From Bacilli bacterium (GTDB taxonomy: Bacteria > Bacillota_I > Bacilli_A > RFN20 > CAG-826): a stretch of 64,000 nucleotides of DNA. Where the stretch lies: the NCBI GenBank assembly GCA_028705995.1, contig JAQWCH010000001.1:68166-132165 (forward strand), written 5' to 3'. Made by a program: the position numbers and the translations under genes. The notes below the pieces were generated by a model that was given only the letters and a program-made list of their open reading frames with translations, made no database searches and was not told the DNA's origin. Positions 1 through 9,501 of this stretch are shown here, piece by piece; position 1 is the first letter of the stretch; each line of letters opens with the position of its first letter.

Positions 1-305
1 ATCACAAACGGCGGCTCACAAGTGAGCACATCATTGGTGAATATGCGCGTATCCTTGTTAGTAAAGGTGAAGTCCGGATGAAAACCGACAACGTGAATCT
101 ATTTAATTTCTCGATTGATAATTTCCGCGCCTATAATTGGCATATTCGTTATTTATCTTACTCCTATGATGGTAAAGATTCCTATGATGCGATTAGTGAA
201 TACGAACGTAATTTCCGTATTGATGGCGTCGCAATTTGTCGTTTAGTTGCTAAGAAAGGAAGCAAAACTTATGTCACTAACCCTACACCAACTCCAACTG
301 TTTGA
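1..305 (+). CDS. trmB: tRNA (guanine-N7-)-methyltransferase, C-terminal part (truncated by window start)
   Basis: Frame open from base 3: HKRRLTSEHIIGEYARILVSKGEVRMKTDN..LFNFSI, typical TrmB C-terminal pattern. Confidence 0.85.
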   Translation, partial: HKRRLTSEHIIGEYARILVSKGEVRMKTDNVNLFNFSIDNFRAYNWHIRYLSYSYDGKDSYDAISEYERNFRIDGVAICRLVAKKGSKTYVTNPTPTPTV

Positions 306-1359
306 ACGCTTCACACAAATTGATGGCATCGCTGGTCAAGAAGTCGCTGTTGCGAGCGCCCTCCGCGCTATCTACGAAGGTCTCGGATTTGAAATTATTA
401 GTGATAATCTCGGTTCAGTCGTCGCCCACAAACCGAGCAAAAATCCGAATGCAATAAAAGTCTTAGTTGTTGGTCATATGGATGAGGTTGGCTTTATTGT
501 CACCGACATTTGTCCAAATGGAATGATTAAATGTGATCCTGTTGGTGGTTTAAACCCACAAACGCTTTTGGCTTCACGTGTAAGATTAAAAATTGGGCCC
601 AACCAGTTTGTTTCGGGTTCGATTGATGCAGTTCCACCCCACCTAATGAAAGAAGAAGACCGCGACCATCCAGTAAAAATTGATCAAATGCTATTTGATT
701 TTGGTTTCCGGAGCAAGCAAGAAGCACTAACATCTGGAGTAAATATTGGTCAAATGGTTGTTGTCGAAGGGCCGCTTACCATCTTGAATAATGGTCAAAG
801 GTTGCTGGCGAAAGCTTTCGATAACCGGTATGGTATTGTACTTGGAATTGATGTGTTAGAAGAGTTGAAAGAGATAAATCTTGATATTGATTTATATGTC
901 GGTGCCACAGTCCAAGAAGAAGTTGGAACACGCGGTGCGGCAACATTAGCACATAAAATTCATCCCGATTTAGCAATTGTCCTAGATTGTTCACCGGCAC
1001 GTGATTCGACGGGAGTTAAAAGTGAACTTGGTCAACTTGGGGGCGGTGTTTTAATTCGCTTCTACGATCGCAGTATGATTGCTTTTCCAGAATTACTTGA
1101 TTATCAGAAATTGGCCGCTGATCAAGTAGGAGTTAAATATCAATATTTTGATTCTCCGGGCGGTACTGATGCGGGAGCAATTCACTTAAAGTACGATGGT
1201 ATTTTGACATTGACGCATTGTATCTGTGCCCGCAATATTCATACGGCGGCTTCGGTAATTGATACAGATGATTATCAAGCAGCTAGAAGCAGTTTAATTT
1301 ATATGCTTAAAGATTTAAATCGTGACCAATTAGTTAAATGGGCGGAAGCACGGCGATGA
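271..1359 (+). CDS. M42 family metallopeptidase (glutamyl aminopeptidase/endoglucanase-like), copy 1
   Basis: GHMDEVGF, QEEVGTRGA and GGTDAGAIH motifs; start moved to ATG 271 (MSLTLHQ) after an AGGAAG-like RBS. Confidence 0.9.
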   Translation: MSLTLHQLQLFERFTQIDGIAGQEVAVASALRAIYEGLGFEIISDNLGSVVAHKPSKNPNAIKVLVVGHMDEVGFIVTDICPNGMIKCDPVGGLNPQTLLASRVRLKIGPNQFVSGSIDAVPPHLMKEEDRDHPVKIDQMLFDFGFRSKQEALTSGVNIGQMVVVEGPLTILNNGQRLLAKAFDNRYGIVLGIDVLEELKEINLDIDLYVGATVQEEVGTRGAATLAHKIHPDLAIVLDCSPARDSTGVKSELGQLGGGVLIRFYDRSMIAFPELLDYQKLAADQVGVKYQYFDSPGGTDAGAIHLKYDGILTLTHCICARNIHTAASVIDTDDYQAARSSLIYMLKDLNRDQLVKWAEARR

Positions 1360-1958
1360 GATATGGACTTTTTTATCACTATCAATTACTTGGTGATGTC
1401 TTATTAATTGACTTATTACCAGAACTCCCCAATCATCAAGAAGTTCGTGGACGTGTGCATGTGCTTTATGCTGGCGATAAAATTGTTGGATATAACATTT
1501 TTGCGATTAGTGAAATTGTAAAAATTAAAGCAAAAGGTCTAATTGTTCTTCCTTCAAAACCATTAATTGATGTCATAAACTCTTTATTAGTTGCGGAACA
1601 TTTACAGGCGCTACCATTAATTGAAGATAGTGGTTTCTGTGTAGGAAAAATTCTTAGCGTTGAACCTCATCCCCAAAGTGAACATTTGCACATCACGACA
1701 GTCGATGTGGGTAATGAAATACTAACCATTGTTTGTGGAGCGGCAAATTGTCAAAGCGGTCTCGTCGTGCCTGTTGCACGACCAGGTGCAATTATGTTTG
1801 ATGGTACGCGAATCATTCCAACAGAATTACTCGGTGTTGCTAGTTCAGGAATGCTATGTTCCTCTCGTGAGCTCGCAATTAGTGATCAAGCTGGTTTACT
1901 CGTTCTTGATTGCGACTTAAAACTGGGCAGCGACTTTTTCCTTTTAGGAGGTAATTAA
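1356..1958 (+). CDS. ytpR: YtpR-like tRNA-binding domain protein
   Basis: C-terminal EMAP/tRNA-binding fold pattern (VGKILSVEPHPQSEHLHITTVDVGNE..IVCGAANCQSGLVVPVARPGA); ATGA overlap with preceding gene. Confidence 0.8.
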   Translation: MRYGLFYHYQLLGDVLLIDLLPELPNHQEVRGRVHVLYAGDKIVGYNIFAISEIVKIKAKGLIVLPSKPLIDVINSLLVAEHLQALPLIEDSGFCVGKILSVEPHPQSEHLHITTVDVGNEILTIVCGAANCQSGLVVPVARPGAIMFDGTRIIPTELLGVASSGMLCSSRELAISDQAGLLVLDCDLKLGSDFFLLGGN

Positions 1959-1959
1959 G

Positions 1960-3063
1960 ATGAGTGTCAATGAGATTGAATTAAAAAAAACTGGTCAAAT
2001 TACGCGTTTAACAAATAATACTTTTCAATTTCCCCAGCAAATCGCTGATGGTTTTTACGCTGCCAACTATTTTTTGAAATCACGGCAAATTGTCGCTAAA
2101 TTTATGCCTAACCACATTGTTACGTGTCAATGGTTTCAACGGCGTGATGACAGCATGGTATGTGGACTTGATGAAGCGATTGCCCTTGTTCATACATTTG
2201 CTCATCACCCGGAGGATTTGATAATTGAGGCGCTCAATGATGGCGATATTATTGCCGCCAATGAAGCAGTTTTAACAATTACAGGGCGATATGAAGATTT
2301 TGGCTTTTTAGAAAGTCTCATTGATGGCATCCTCGCCCGTCGTTCATCCGTGGCGACAAATGTTTATGAACTTCTCAAAGTAACAAATGGAAAAGCCGTG
2401 TTCTCCATGGCCGATCGCCAAGATGACTATCTTACACAAGTCGGTGACGGCTATGCGACTTATGTTGCTGGTATTGACCGTGTTTCGACTGATGCACAAG
2501 CTTATTGGTATGGTAGCCATGGCGTTGGGACAATGCCACACGCGCTTATTCAAATTTGTGGTGGTGATTTAATCGCCGCTTGTGAACTTTATGCAAAAAC
2601 TTTTCCAACTGAAAAAGTTACCGCTCTTGTTGATTACCATAATAACTGTGTGCGCGATGCTGTGCTTGTTGCAAAACATCTCGGTGAGCGTCTAGAAGCT
2701 GTTCGACTTGATACATCACGGGCTTTAATCGATCATTATTTCGATGATCAAGATACGAGTTCTTTTGATGCCCATGGTGTATGCAAAGAATTAGTATTTG
2801 CAACGCGGGAAGCGCTTGATCAAGCCGGTTTTAAACACGTTAAAATAATTGTAAGTTCGGGCTTTGATCCAAAGAAGATTGCTGATTTTGAAAAAGCTGG
2901 TACACCAGTTGATGTCTATGGTGTTGGATCTTATTTTTGTCGTAATGATACATGTGGTTTTACCGGAGACTTGGTTGAACTCGATGGAAAAACCGAGGCA
3001 AAAGAAGGCCGTTCTCGTTATCCAAATCCACGGTTAAAACCTGTTCAATATCCGATCTATTAA
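1960..3063 (+). CDS. pncB: nicotinate phosphoribosyltransferase
   Basis: Full ORF; GSHGVGTMPHALIQ and VSSGFDPKKIADFEKAGTPVDVYGVGSYF motifs. Confidence 0.85.
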   Translation: MSVNEIELKKTGQITRLTNNTFQFPQQIADGFYAANYFLKSRQIVAKFMPNHIVTCQWFQRRDDSMVCGLDEAIALVHTFAHHPEDLIIEALNDGDIIAANEAVLTITGRYEDFGFLESLIDGILARRSSVATNVYELLKVTNGKAVFSMADRQDDYLTQVGDGYATYVAGIDRVSTDAQAYWYGSHGVGTMPHALIQICGGDLIAACELYAKTFPTEKVTALVDYHNNCVRDAVLVAKHLGERLEAVRLDTSRALIDHYFDDQDTSSFDAHGVCKELVFATREALDQAGFKHVKIIVSSGFDPKKIADFEKAGTPVDVYGVGSYFCRNDTCGFTGDLVELDGKTEAKEGRSRYPNPRLKPVQYPIY

Positions 3064-3079
3064 TCGCTTTCAATGAAAA

Positions 3080-3097
3080 GTTTCATTTTAATGAAAC
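3080..3097. promoter_or_regulatory. 18-bp perfect palindrome GTTTCATT-TT-AATGAAAC; operator candidate and/or AT-rich terminator
   Basis: Read directly; between pncB and the LacI-family gene; half-site ATGAAAC recurs at the -10 region (3141-3147). Confidence 0.5.
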
Positions 3098-3136
3098 ATT
3101 TTTCCTTTTTATCTTTATCAATGTAAATTTTTTTCA

Positions 3137-3142
3137 TATAAT
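3137..3142 (+). promoter_or_regulatory. -10 element (TATAAT) of lacI-family gene promoter
   Basis: TTTTTTTCATATAATGAAAC upstream of the ORF at 3169. Confidence 0.5.
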
Positions 3143-3168
3143 GAAACTGTCAGTGGGAGGGTATTACT

Positions 3169-4167
3169 ATGGTTGATAACATTAAAGATCGCGTCACAAT
3201 CTATGAAGTTGCCAAAGCTTCAGGTTTTTCTTTAGCCACAGTTTCCCGTGTAATTAATAATCAAACTAATGTCACTGAGAAAACGCGTAAAAAAGTTGAA
3301 GAAACAATCGCTCGTTTGGGGTATAAGCCTTCGGCTGTTGCCCAAGCTTTAGCGACCAATCGTTCGACGAATATCGGTGTGGTTATTCCCCGTGCCAATT
3401 ATGTCTACATTTCTAACATGGTTAATGGTTTAACAGAAGCAGCGCGTGATCGTGGTTACGTTTTATCACTTTTTGTTACTTCGCATAGCAAAGACGAAGC
3501 AATTTCAGCGATGAATAAAGTTATTACATCACACGTGGATGGCGCGATTATTTTTGATGATGAACTCGATGTCGAAGATGCCCAAAAAATTTCATCATAT
3601 CAAGTTCCAGTGATTGCCGTTAATAACAAAGTCACTGGTGATAAAGTTGCTTGTTTAACTTTTGGCTATGAGCATTTATTACGTGATATTTTACGTGATT
3701 ATTTCCAAAATGGTGATAAGAAGATGTACTTCTTACATGTGCATAATGCCGGGCGTTTGTTAGCACGGATTGAACGCGCCTTTGTTTCAACGCATATTGA
3801 AGATAATCGCAATTATGGCATTTTGAGCTGTGATGATTCATACTCAAAAACTTATCTTGATTTCATTGATTTCTTTAAAACGACAAAATCAGGCTATTTC
3901 CTTGCCTATCGTGATTCAATCGCCGCGGCGATTATAAATGCGGCCCGCGATTCGCATCTACGTGTGCCAGAAGACGTTGAGGTGCTCTCAATTATTGGGA
4001 CAAAATACGCGAATATCATTCGGCCAACAATTTCGAGCATGTATATTGATATGCAACTTGTCGGCCACAAAGCGATGGAAATGCTCGCAGACTTAATGGA
4101 AGGAAAACTTGATCGGAAACAAATTAAGGTTGAATCAACATTAATTAAACGTGATTCAACGCTATAA
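3169..4167 (+). CDS. LacI/GalR family transcriptional regulator
   Basis: N-terminal HTH TIYEVAKASGFSLATVSRVINNQTNVTEKTR; periplasmic-binding-like domain follows. Confidence 0.95.
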   Translation: MVDNIKDRVTIYEVAKASGFSLATVSRVINNQTNVTEKTRKKVEETIARLGYKPSAVAQALATNRSTNIGVVIPRANYVYISNMVNGLTEAARDRGYVLSLFVTSHSKDEAISAMNKVITSHVDGAIIFDDELDVEDAQKISSYQVPVIAVNNKVTGDKVACLTFGYEHLLRDILRDYFQNGDKKMYFLHVHNAGRLLARIERAFVSTHIEDNRNYGILSCDDSYSKTYLDFIDFFKTTKSGYFLAYRDSIAAAIINAARDSHLRVPEDVEVLSIIGTKYANIIRPTISSMYIDMQLVGHKAMEMLADLMEGKLDRKQIKVESTLIKRDSTL

Positions 4168-4204
4168 ATGGTTCAAGGTTTGAATTTTTGCTCCTAGCTT
4201 GTTA

Positions 4205-4398
4205 ATATATTTGTGCTTTGAAGAACAATCAGTACTCTAACTAGCGACGATGAAATAGTGGAAGCATCGAAGAGGAAATACACGTTCTGAGCACCCGTCA
4301 GGCGCTTGATCTCGTTATCGATCAATGAGTGGTGAATGAGAATTCATAACTAAGGTGGTACCACGCAAATCTGCGTCCTTAGGTGGACGCTTTTATTT
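4205..4398 (+). ncRNA. T-box riboswitch (tyrosine, specifier UAC) upstream of tyrS
   Basis: T-box AAGGTGGTACCACG (4352-4365), terminator GCGTCC-GGACGC-TTTT (4373-4394), AGTA motif 4231-4234, specifier TAC 4279-4281 inside stem GTGCT/AGCAC + AGAAC/GTTCT. Confidence 0.9.
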
Positions 4399-4411
4399 TG
4401 GAGGAATGCGT

Positions 4412-5665
4412 ATGAATAATATTTTTAATGAATTGAATGCTCGTGGTTTAATTAAGGATTTTTCTTCAGAAGAAGAAGTTCGTAATTTACTAGCGAGTAA
4501 GCAAACAATTTATTGTGGGTTTGATCCTAGCGCTAAAAGCATGCACATTGGCAACTTTGTGATGATTTCGTTACTCATGCGCTTACAACAAGCGGGTCAT
4601 AAAGTAATTGCTGTTGTTGGTGGCGCAACTGGGATGGTTGGTGATCCGAGCGGAAAATCCAAAGAACGCAATTTGCTTGATAAAGATACTTTATATGCAA
4701 ATACGGAAGCTATTCGCTCCCAGCTAGAGCGCTTTATCGATTTAACTGATCCAGAAAAAGGAATAATTGTTAATAATTACGATTGGCTTGGTAAGTTAAA
4801 CTACCTCGAGGCACTTCGTGATTATGGACGCTATTTCTCAATCAATATGATGCTTGCAAAAGATTCCGTACAATCAAGAATGACCAATGGTATTTCTTAT
4901 ACTGAATTTTCTTACATGATTCTTCAATCAATTGATTTCTTACATATTCATCAAACTTATGGCTGCAACATTCAAGTTGGGGGTAGTGATCAATGGGGCA
5001 ATCTTGTGAGTGGTCTTGATTTAATTCGGCGTATTGAAGGACCAGAATCCGCAGCTGGCGTTATGACTTGTCATCTTGTAACAAAAAGTGATGGTAGCAA
5101 ATTTGGTAAATCAGAAGACGGGGCATTATTTCTTGATAGCGAATTAACTTCGCCCTACCAACTCTATCAATATTTCATTAACACAAGTGATGAAGATGCA
5201 GTTCATTACTTAAAAGTATTCACTTTTTTACCCCTAGAAGAAATTGAAAATATTAATCGCCTTCATCAAGAAAATCTTGGTGCGCGCTACGCACAAAAAA
5301 TACTCGCATTGGAAATTGTCAAAATCATTCATGGATTAAACGAAGCAGAATCCGCTAAACGGATGAGTGAAGTGTTATTTTCGGGCGCTGTCCACGAATT
5401 AAGTGCCAAAGAGATTCGCGAACTATTCGGTGAACATCTTGTTGAAGTTCATGAAGTCATGCCGCTAGTTGATGTCTTATTATTAACCGGGGCAGCGAAA
5501 AGCAAACGTGAGGCACGCGAATTCATTCAAGGAAATTCTATCTTGGTGAATGGCGAAAAGGCGACAGATTTAGAAATGTTAATTAGTGCGGACGATGCCT
5601 TACATGAACGTTATACTGTACTACGCCGTGGCAAGAAAAATTATTACTTAATTGAACATAAATAA
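4412..5665 (+). CDS. tyrS: tyrosyl-tRNA synthetase
   Basis: YCGFDPSAKSMHIGNF, KFGKSE (KMSKS-like), C-terminal S4 domain; start at ATG 4412, 7 nt after GGAGG. Confidence 0.95.
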   Translation: MNNIFNELNARGLIKDFSSEEEVRNLLASKQTIYCGFDPSAKSMHIGNFVMISLLMRLQQAGHKVIAVVGGATGMVGDPSGKSKERNLLDKDTLYANTEAIRSQLERFIDLTDPEKGIIVNNYDWLGKLNYLEALRDYGRYFSINMMLAKDSVQSRMTNGISYTEFSYMILQSIDFLHIHQTYGCNIQVGGSDQWGNLVSGLDLIRRIEGPESAAGVMTCHLVTKSDGSKFGKSEDGALFLDSELTSPYQLYQYFINTSDEDAVHYLKVFTFLPLEEIENINRLHQENLGARYAQKILALEIVKIIHGLNEAESAKRMSEVLFSGAVHELSAKEIRELFGEHLVEVHEVMPLVDVLLLTGAAKSKREAREFIQGNSILVNGEKATDLEMLISADDALHERYTVLRRGKKNYYLIEHK

Positions 5666-5670
5666 CAAAA

Positions 5671-5702
5671 AAAGATTGGCGCGAAGCCAATCTTTTATTT
5701 TT
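5671..5702. terminator. bidirectional rho-independent terminator between tyrS and rpsD
   Basis: AAAGATTGGC gcgaa GCCAATCTTT with flanking A/T tracts. Confidence 0.9.
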
Positions 5703-5711
5703 ATCAATCTT

Positions 5712-6317
5712 TTACAGTAGCCGGTTATAGTATTCAATGATTTGTGCTTCATTGATATCTTGAACGACTTCGTTACGATCGGGAAGCCGGACAAATTCAC
5801 CGACGACTTTTTCTTTGTCAACAATCACAAACGCCGGTACAACCGCAAGCGTTTCTAATGACTGACGGACGACGGCGAGATTTTGGCTAACTTCAGTTAA
5901 ACCAATCTTATCACCAACCGCGCATAAGTAACTTGGTAAATCAACTTTTTTACCATTAACTGTTACATGTCCGTGATTGACAAGTTGCCGAGCACCTTTA
6001 CGCGTACGAGCTAAGCCCATCCGGTAAACAAGGTTATCTAAGCGACTTTCTAAGATTTGGATGAATGCTAAGCCAGTAACTTCACTGCTTTTTAACGCGA
6101 GTCTGAACAAGCGTTGGAATTGCCGTTCATTGACGCCGTAAGTGAAGCGCAATTTTTGTTTTTCAATTAATTGCTTGCCGTATTCAGATTGTTTACGCCG
6201 CCGTGATTGACCATGTTGACCAGGACCATAACTACGTTTTACGAGTTCTTTTCCTGTTTCAAGAGTCGAATAATTTAGGCGCCGTGAACGTTTCCAATCA
6301 GAACCAGTATGTCTCAT
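5712..6317 (-). CDS. rpsD: 30S ribosomal protein S4
   Basis: MRHTGSDWKRSRRLNYSTLETGKELVKRSYGPGQHG; S4 domain LDNLVYRMGLARTRKGARQLVNHGHVTVNG. Confidence 0.97.
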   Translation of the reverse strand: MRHTGSDWKRSRRLNYSTLETGKELVKRSYGPGQHGQSRRRKQSEYGKQLIEKQKLRFTYGVNERQFQRLFRLALKSSEVTGLAFIQILESRLDNLVYRMGLARTRKGARQLVNHGHVTVNGKKVDLPSYLCAVGDKIGLTEVSQNLAVVRQSLETLAVVPAFVIVDKEKVVGEFVRLPDRNEVVQDINEAQIIEYYNRLL

Positions 6318-6480
6318 GAAAATTTCCTCCTTTGTTTATTTGCATTATAAGCAAAGTGTGCGCATCCCCGTTCCTGGGTGTGACCACAATTGATTTCCCT
6401 TGGTAGCGCAAGTTACTTTCTTCCATGTTGGGTGGTACACTAGACAAACGGTATGAGCATGCTGCCATTCATGCAAGGTT
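6318..6480 (-). ncRNA. candidate structured 5' leader of rpsD (S4 autoregulatory leader-like)
   Basis: Long GC-richer non-coding 5' region with pairable segments (CTTGCGC..GCGCA) directly upstream of rpsD; S4 autoregulation of rpsD is known in Firmicutes. Confidence 0.45.
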
Positions 6481-6585
6481 AAATATAGCGACATTTAGAG
6501 AAAAAGTCAACAAAGATATAATATTTAGATGAAAATAACAAGGAAAAAAGCCAGTATTTAATCTATAATATATACGACTGATGAA

Positions 6586-6614
6586 TTTACATCAATTAAT
6601 TTAGTCGTTATACT
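6586..6614 (+). promoter_or_regulatory. sigma-A type promoter of ezrA operon
   Basis: TTTACA-N17-TATACT; flanked by inverted repeat ACGACT (6574-6579) / AGTCGT (6603-6608). Confidence 0.6.
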
Positions 6615-6641
6615 AAATACATTAGATAGGATAAACGAATT

Positions 6642-8363
6642 ATGAACCAAATTACCGCTAACTTTCTTGTTGAATCAGTAAACATTGTACTGTATGTCAT
6701 CGGCGGGATTGCCGCCCTCGTGATTATATATTTTATTTTAGATCGCCTAGTGTTTGTTGGTCGTAAAAATCGTAAGCAAGTTGATGAATTAAGAAAAAAA
6801 TATGAATACATTCATTCGCTTTTAATCGGTCAAGATTCGGCTTATATTAAACGTCTAGAAATTGTCTCGGGTGTGAACTTATTAGTGCGCCCGATTTATG
6901 ATGAATTTAATCAACAATATGAAGCACTACGCGATAATGATGACCGTCAAGCGCGCTTGGCTGTCGAAAAACTCGAGCAAGTCGTGGGAACAAAAAATCA
7001 CAAACTTTTTAAAGAGCAATATGTCAATCAACGCGTCATCGTGGTCAATTTTGAAACAGAAGTCAATGCCCTTAATAAAGCATTAGAAAAAGTAATTCAA
7101 CCAGAAACCGAGGCACGTCAAGCTGCGGTAAGTGAAAAAGAACAATATCGTAAAATTCGTGCTACACATCAACTACATCGAAGCGAACTTGAACCGATTG
7201 ATCAGGTTTTTCAAAAGATTTTTAATTTTGTTGATTCAACATTTGCTGAGTATGATCAAGCAGTGGAAACCGCTAATTATGATGATGCACAATCGATGCT
7301 CGATAAAATTTCCAAAACCTTAGCTTCACTCGATAAAATTTTAGATATTGCACCCGATCTATGCGTGCGGACTTATAACTTAATTCCGCAAAAAATCAAT
7401 GAATTAGAAAAAACATTCCAAACTTTAAGCGATGAGCAATATCCGCTTCATCATTTAATGGTGCGCTCCTTTGTCGAATCTGCGCGTGCGACTTTAAAGG
7501 ATGTTAATCTTAAACTTTCAAAACTTGAACTTAGTGGATTAAATGATCGGCTTGTTGCGATTACTGAACGCATTGAAGTCTTATTTACTTCATTTGCTAA
7601 AGAAAAAGAATATCGTATTATTTTTGAAGCTGAATTTGATCGCTCGTATAACGAAGTAAAGGATCTTGAAAGAAAATTTATTCGTCTGGCAAATACGATG
7701 CCGCAAATTAAAACCGTTTATGCAATTCCGCAAGAAAATGAGCATCAGATTGAAGAGATTAAAGAAAAAATCGATTATGTATCAAGTCTAAAACGCACAC
7801 TAGATACTTTTATCCATTCGGCGACGCGTCAACCATATTCAGTTCTTGTTGATAAACTTCGGCATCTACAAACCGTTGCGCACGAAGCTCAAACACAAAT
7901 GAATGCTTTTATTTCATACTTAGAACAATTAAAAGTTGGAGTTGAAGAGTCATTTACGTTAATCAATGAAACTTATTTTAAATTAAAGAATGTTGAAGCC
8001 CAGTTACGCGATTTGCAAGTGCCAAATTATGCAAGCAAGCATAAACTTGTGTTTGATCAATGCTATTCGCAGATGGAACAAATTAACGACCTTGTTCATC
8101 ATCAACCAATCGATGTTGTTGAAGTCGCTTCAATAACTGCGCAATTACGTGAAAGATCGACAAATTTACTAAGCGACCTGGAAAGCGAATTACATCTTGC
8201 TACACTCGCGGAAAACGCTATTGTTTATGCTAACAATTATCGATATAACTTTAGCGACATTAAAAATACACTTGAGCAGGACGAAGCATTATTTTTCCAA
8301 GGCGAATTTGAAAAAGCCTATATTGATGCCGGTAATGTGCTAAAAAAATATAGCAATGAATAA
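6642..8363 (+). CDS. ezrA: septation ring formation regulator EzrA-like
   Basis: One N-terminal TM then about 520 aa of coiled coil; located directly upstream of nifS/iscS-thiI, as in Bacillus. Confidence 0.75.
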   Translation: MNQITANFLVESVNIVLYVIGGIAALVIIYFILDRLVFVGRKNRKQVDELRKKYEYIHSLLIGQDSAYIKRLEIVSGVNLLVRPIYDEFNQQYEALRDNDDRQARLAVEKLEQVVGTKNHKLFKEQYVNQRVIVVNFETEVNALNKALEKVIQPETEARQAAVSEKEQYRKIRATHQLHRSELEPIDQVFQKIFNFVDSTFAEYDQAVETANYDDAQSMLDKISKTLASLDKILDIAPDLCVRTYNLIPQKINELEKTFQTLSDEQYPLHHLMVRSFVESARATLKDVNLKLSKLELSGLNDRLVAITERIEVLFTSFAKEKEYRIIFEAEFDRSYNEVKDLERKFIRLANTMPQIKTVYAIPQENEHQIEEIKEKIDYVSSLKRTLDTFIHSATRQPYSVLVDKLRHLQTVAHEAQTQMNAFISYLEQLKVGVEESFTLINETYFKLKNVEAQLRDLQVPNYASKHKLVFDQCYSQMEQINDLVHHQPIDVVEVASITAQLRERSTNLLSDLESELHLATLAENAIVYANNYRYNFSDIKNTLEQDEALFFQGEFEKAYIDAGNVLKKYSNE

Positions 8364-9501
8364 ATCAATATATTTTGATAATGCTGCTACAACGCCGGTA
8401 AATCCCGAAGTTGTTGCGACTTTTTCACGCTTATCGTTAGAAATATATGCTAACCCACATAGTAATCATCTTTTGGGTTATCAATCTCGCGACTTGCTCG
8501 TAAAAGCGCGGCAGCAGATTTTATCGTTGTTTGGTCTAAGCGAACATAATTTAATTTTTACTAGCGGCGCGACAGAAAGCAATAATCTTGCTTTGCAAGG
8601 AATTGCTTTGCAGTATCGTAAGCGTGGAGAACATTTAATCACAAGTGCTGGAGAACATCCATCAGTCCTCAATGTTTTTTATCATCTACGCGACTTTTAT
8701 GGTTTTTCCTTAACAGTTTTACCACTAAACGAGCAAGGGGTTATTCGCATTAAAGATTTGGTAAATGCCCTTAATGAAAACACAATCCTTGTTTCCATCA
8801 TGGCGGTTAATAATCAAACGGGTGCAATTAATCCACTTAATGAAATTGCCAAATCCATCCAAAAATGGCCAAAATGTTTTTTTCACTCAGATATTACACA
8901 GGCAGTTGGAAAAGTTGAACTTGACTACACACTAATTGATCTAATGAGTTTTTCCGCACATAAAATTCATGGATTTAAAGGTAGTGGAGCGCTGATAATG
9001 CGTAAAAACATTACTTTACTACCAATTTTATTCGGTGGCGATCAAGAAGATGGCTTACGCAGTGGAACAGTTGCCGTTCCACTCGATGTCAGCCTCGCTT
9101 TAGCAGTTCGTTTAAGTCTCGAACAATATTTGAATTACATTGATAAAATTAAGAAAATTCATGACTGGTTATATGATCAATTAGTAAAAGAAGAAGATAT
9201 TATCATGAATTCGCCACGCGCGGGCACAGCTTTCATAATCAATTTCTCCTTAAAATCGTTACCAGCATCTGTTGTTGTCGAAGCTCTATCTAATGCCGGC
9301 ATTATGATAGCTTCAACCGCGGCGTGTTCTGAGCGGAAAAAAGCTGCATCAGCTGTTGTATTAGCGATGTTTGATGATCAAAAACGCGCAAAGAATACCA
9401 TGCGTATCTCGTTTTCATTCCAAAACACGATGGAAGAAGCAAAAATATTTTTGCATACACTCAAAGATATATTTCAGCGTTTACACGAGGCGTATTTATG
9501 A
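8356..9501 (+). CDS. cysteine desulfurase (NifS/IscS family)
   Basis: YFDNAATTPVNPEV, TSGATESNNLAL, SFSAHKIHGFKGSGAL (PLP lysine). Confidence 0.92.
   Translation: MNKSIYFDNAATTPVNPEVVATFSRLSLEIYANPHSNHLLGYQSRDLLVKARQQILSLFGLSEHNLIFTSGATESNNLALQGIALQYRKRGEHLITSAGEHPSVLNVFYHLRDFYGFSLTVLPLNEQGVIRIKDLVNALNENTILVSIMAVNNQTGAINPLNEIAKSIQKWPKCFFHSDITQAVGKVELDYTLIDLMSFSAHKIHGFKGSGALIMRKNITLLPILFGGDQEDGLRSGTVAVPLDVSLALAVRLSLEQYLNYIDKIKKIHDWLYDQLVKEEDIIMNSPRAGTAFIINFSLKSLPASVVVEALSNAGIMIASTAACSERKKAASAVVLAMFDDQKRAKNTMRISFSFQNTMEEAKIFLHTLKDIFQRLHEAYL

Noticed and set aside
4355-4411. N-terminal extension of TyrS in the ORF track
   Set aside because: Encoded by the T-box sequence; GGAGG precedes ATG 4412.
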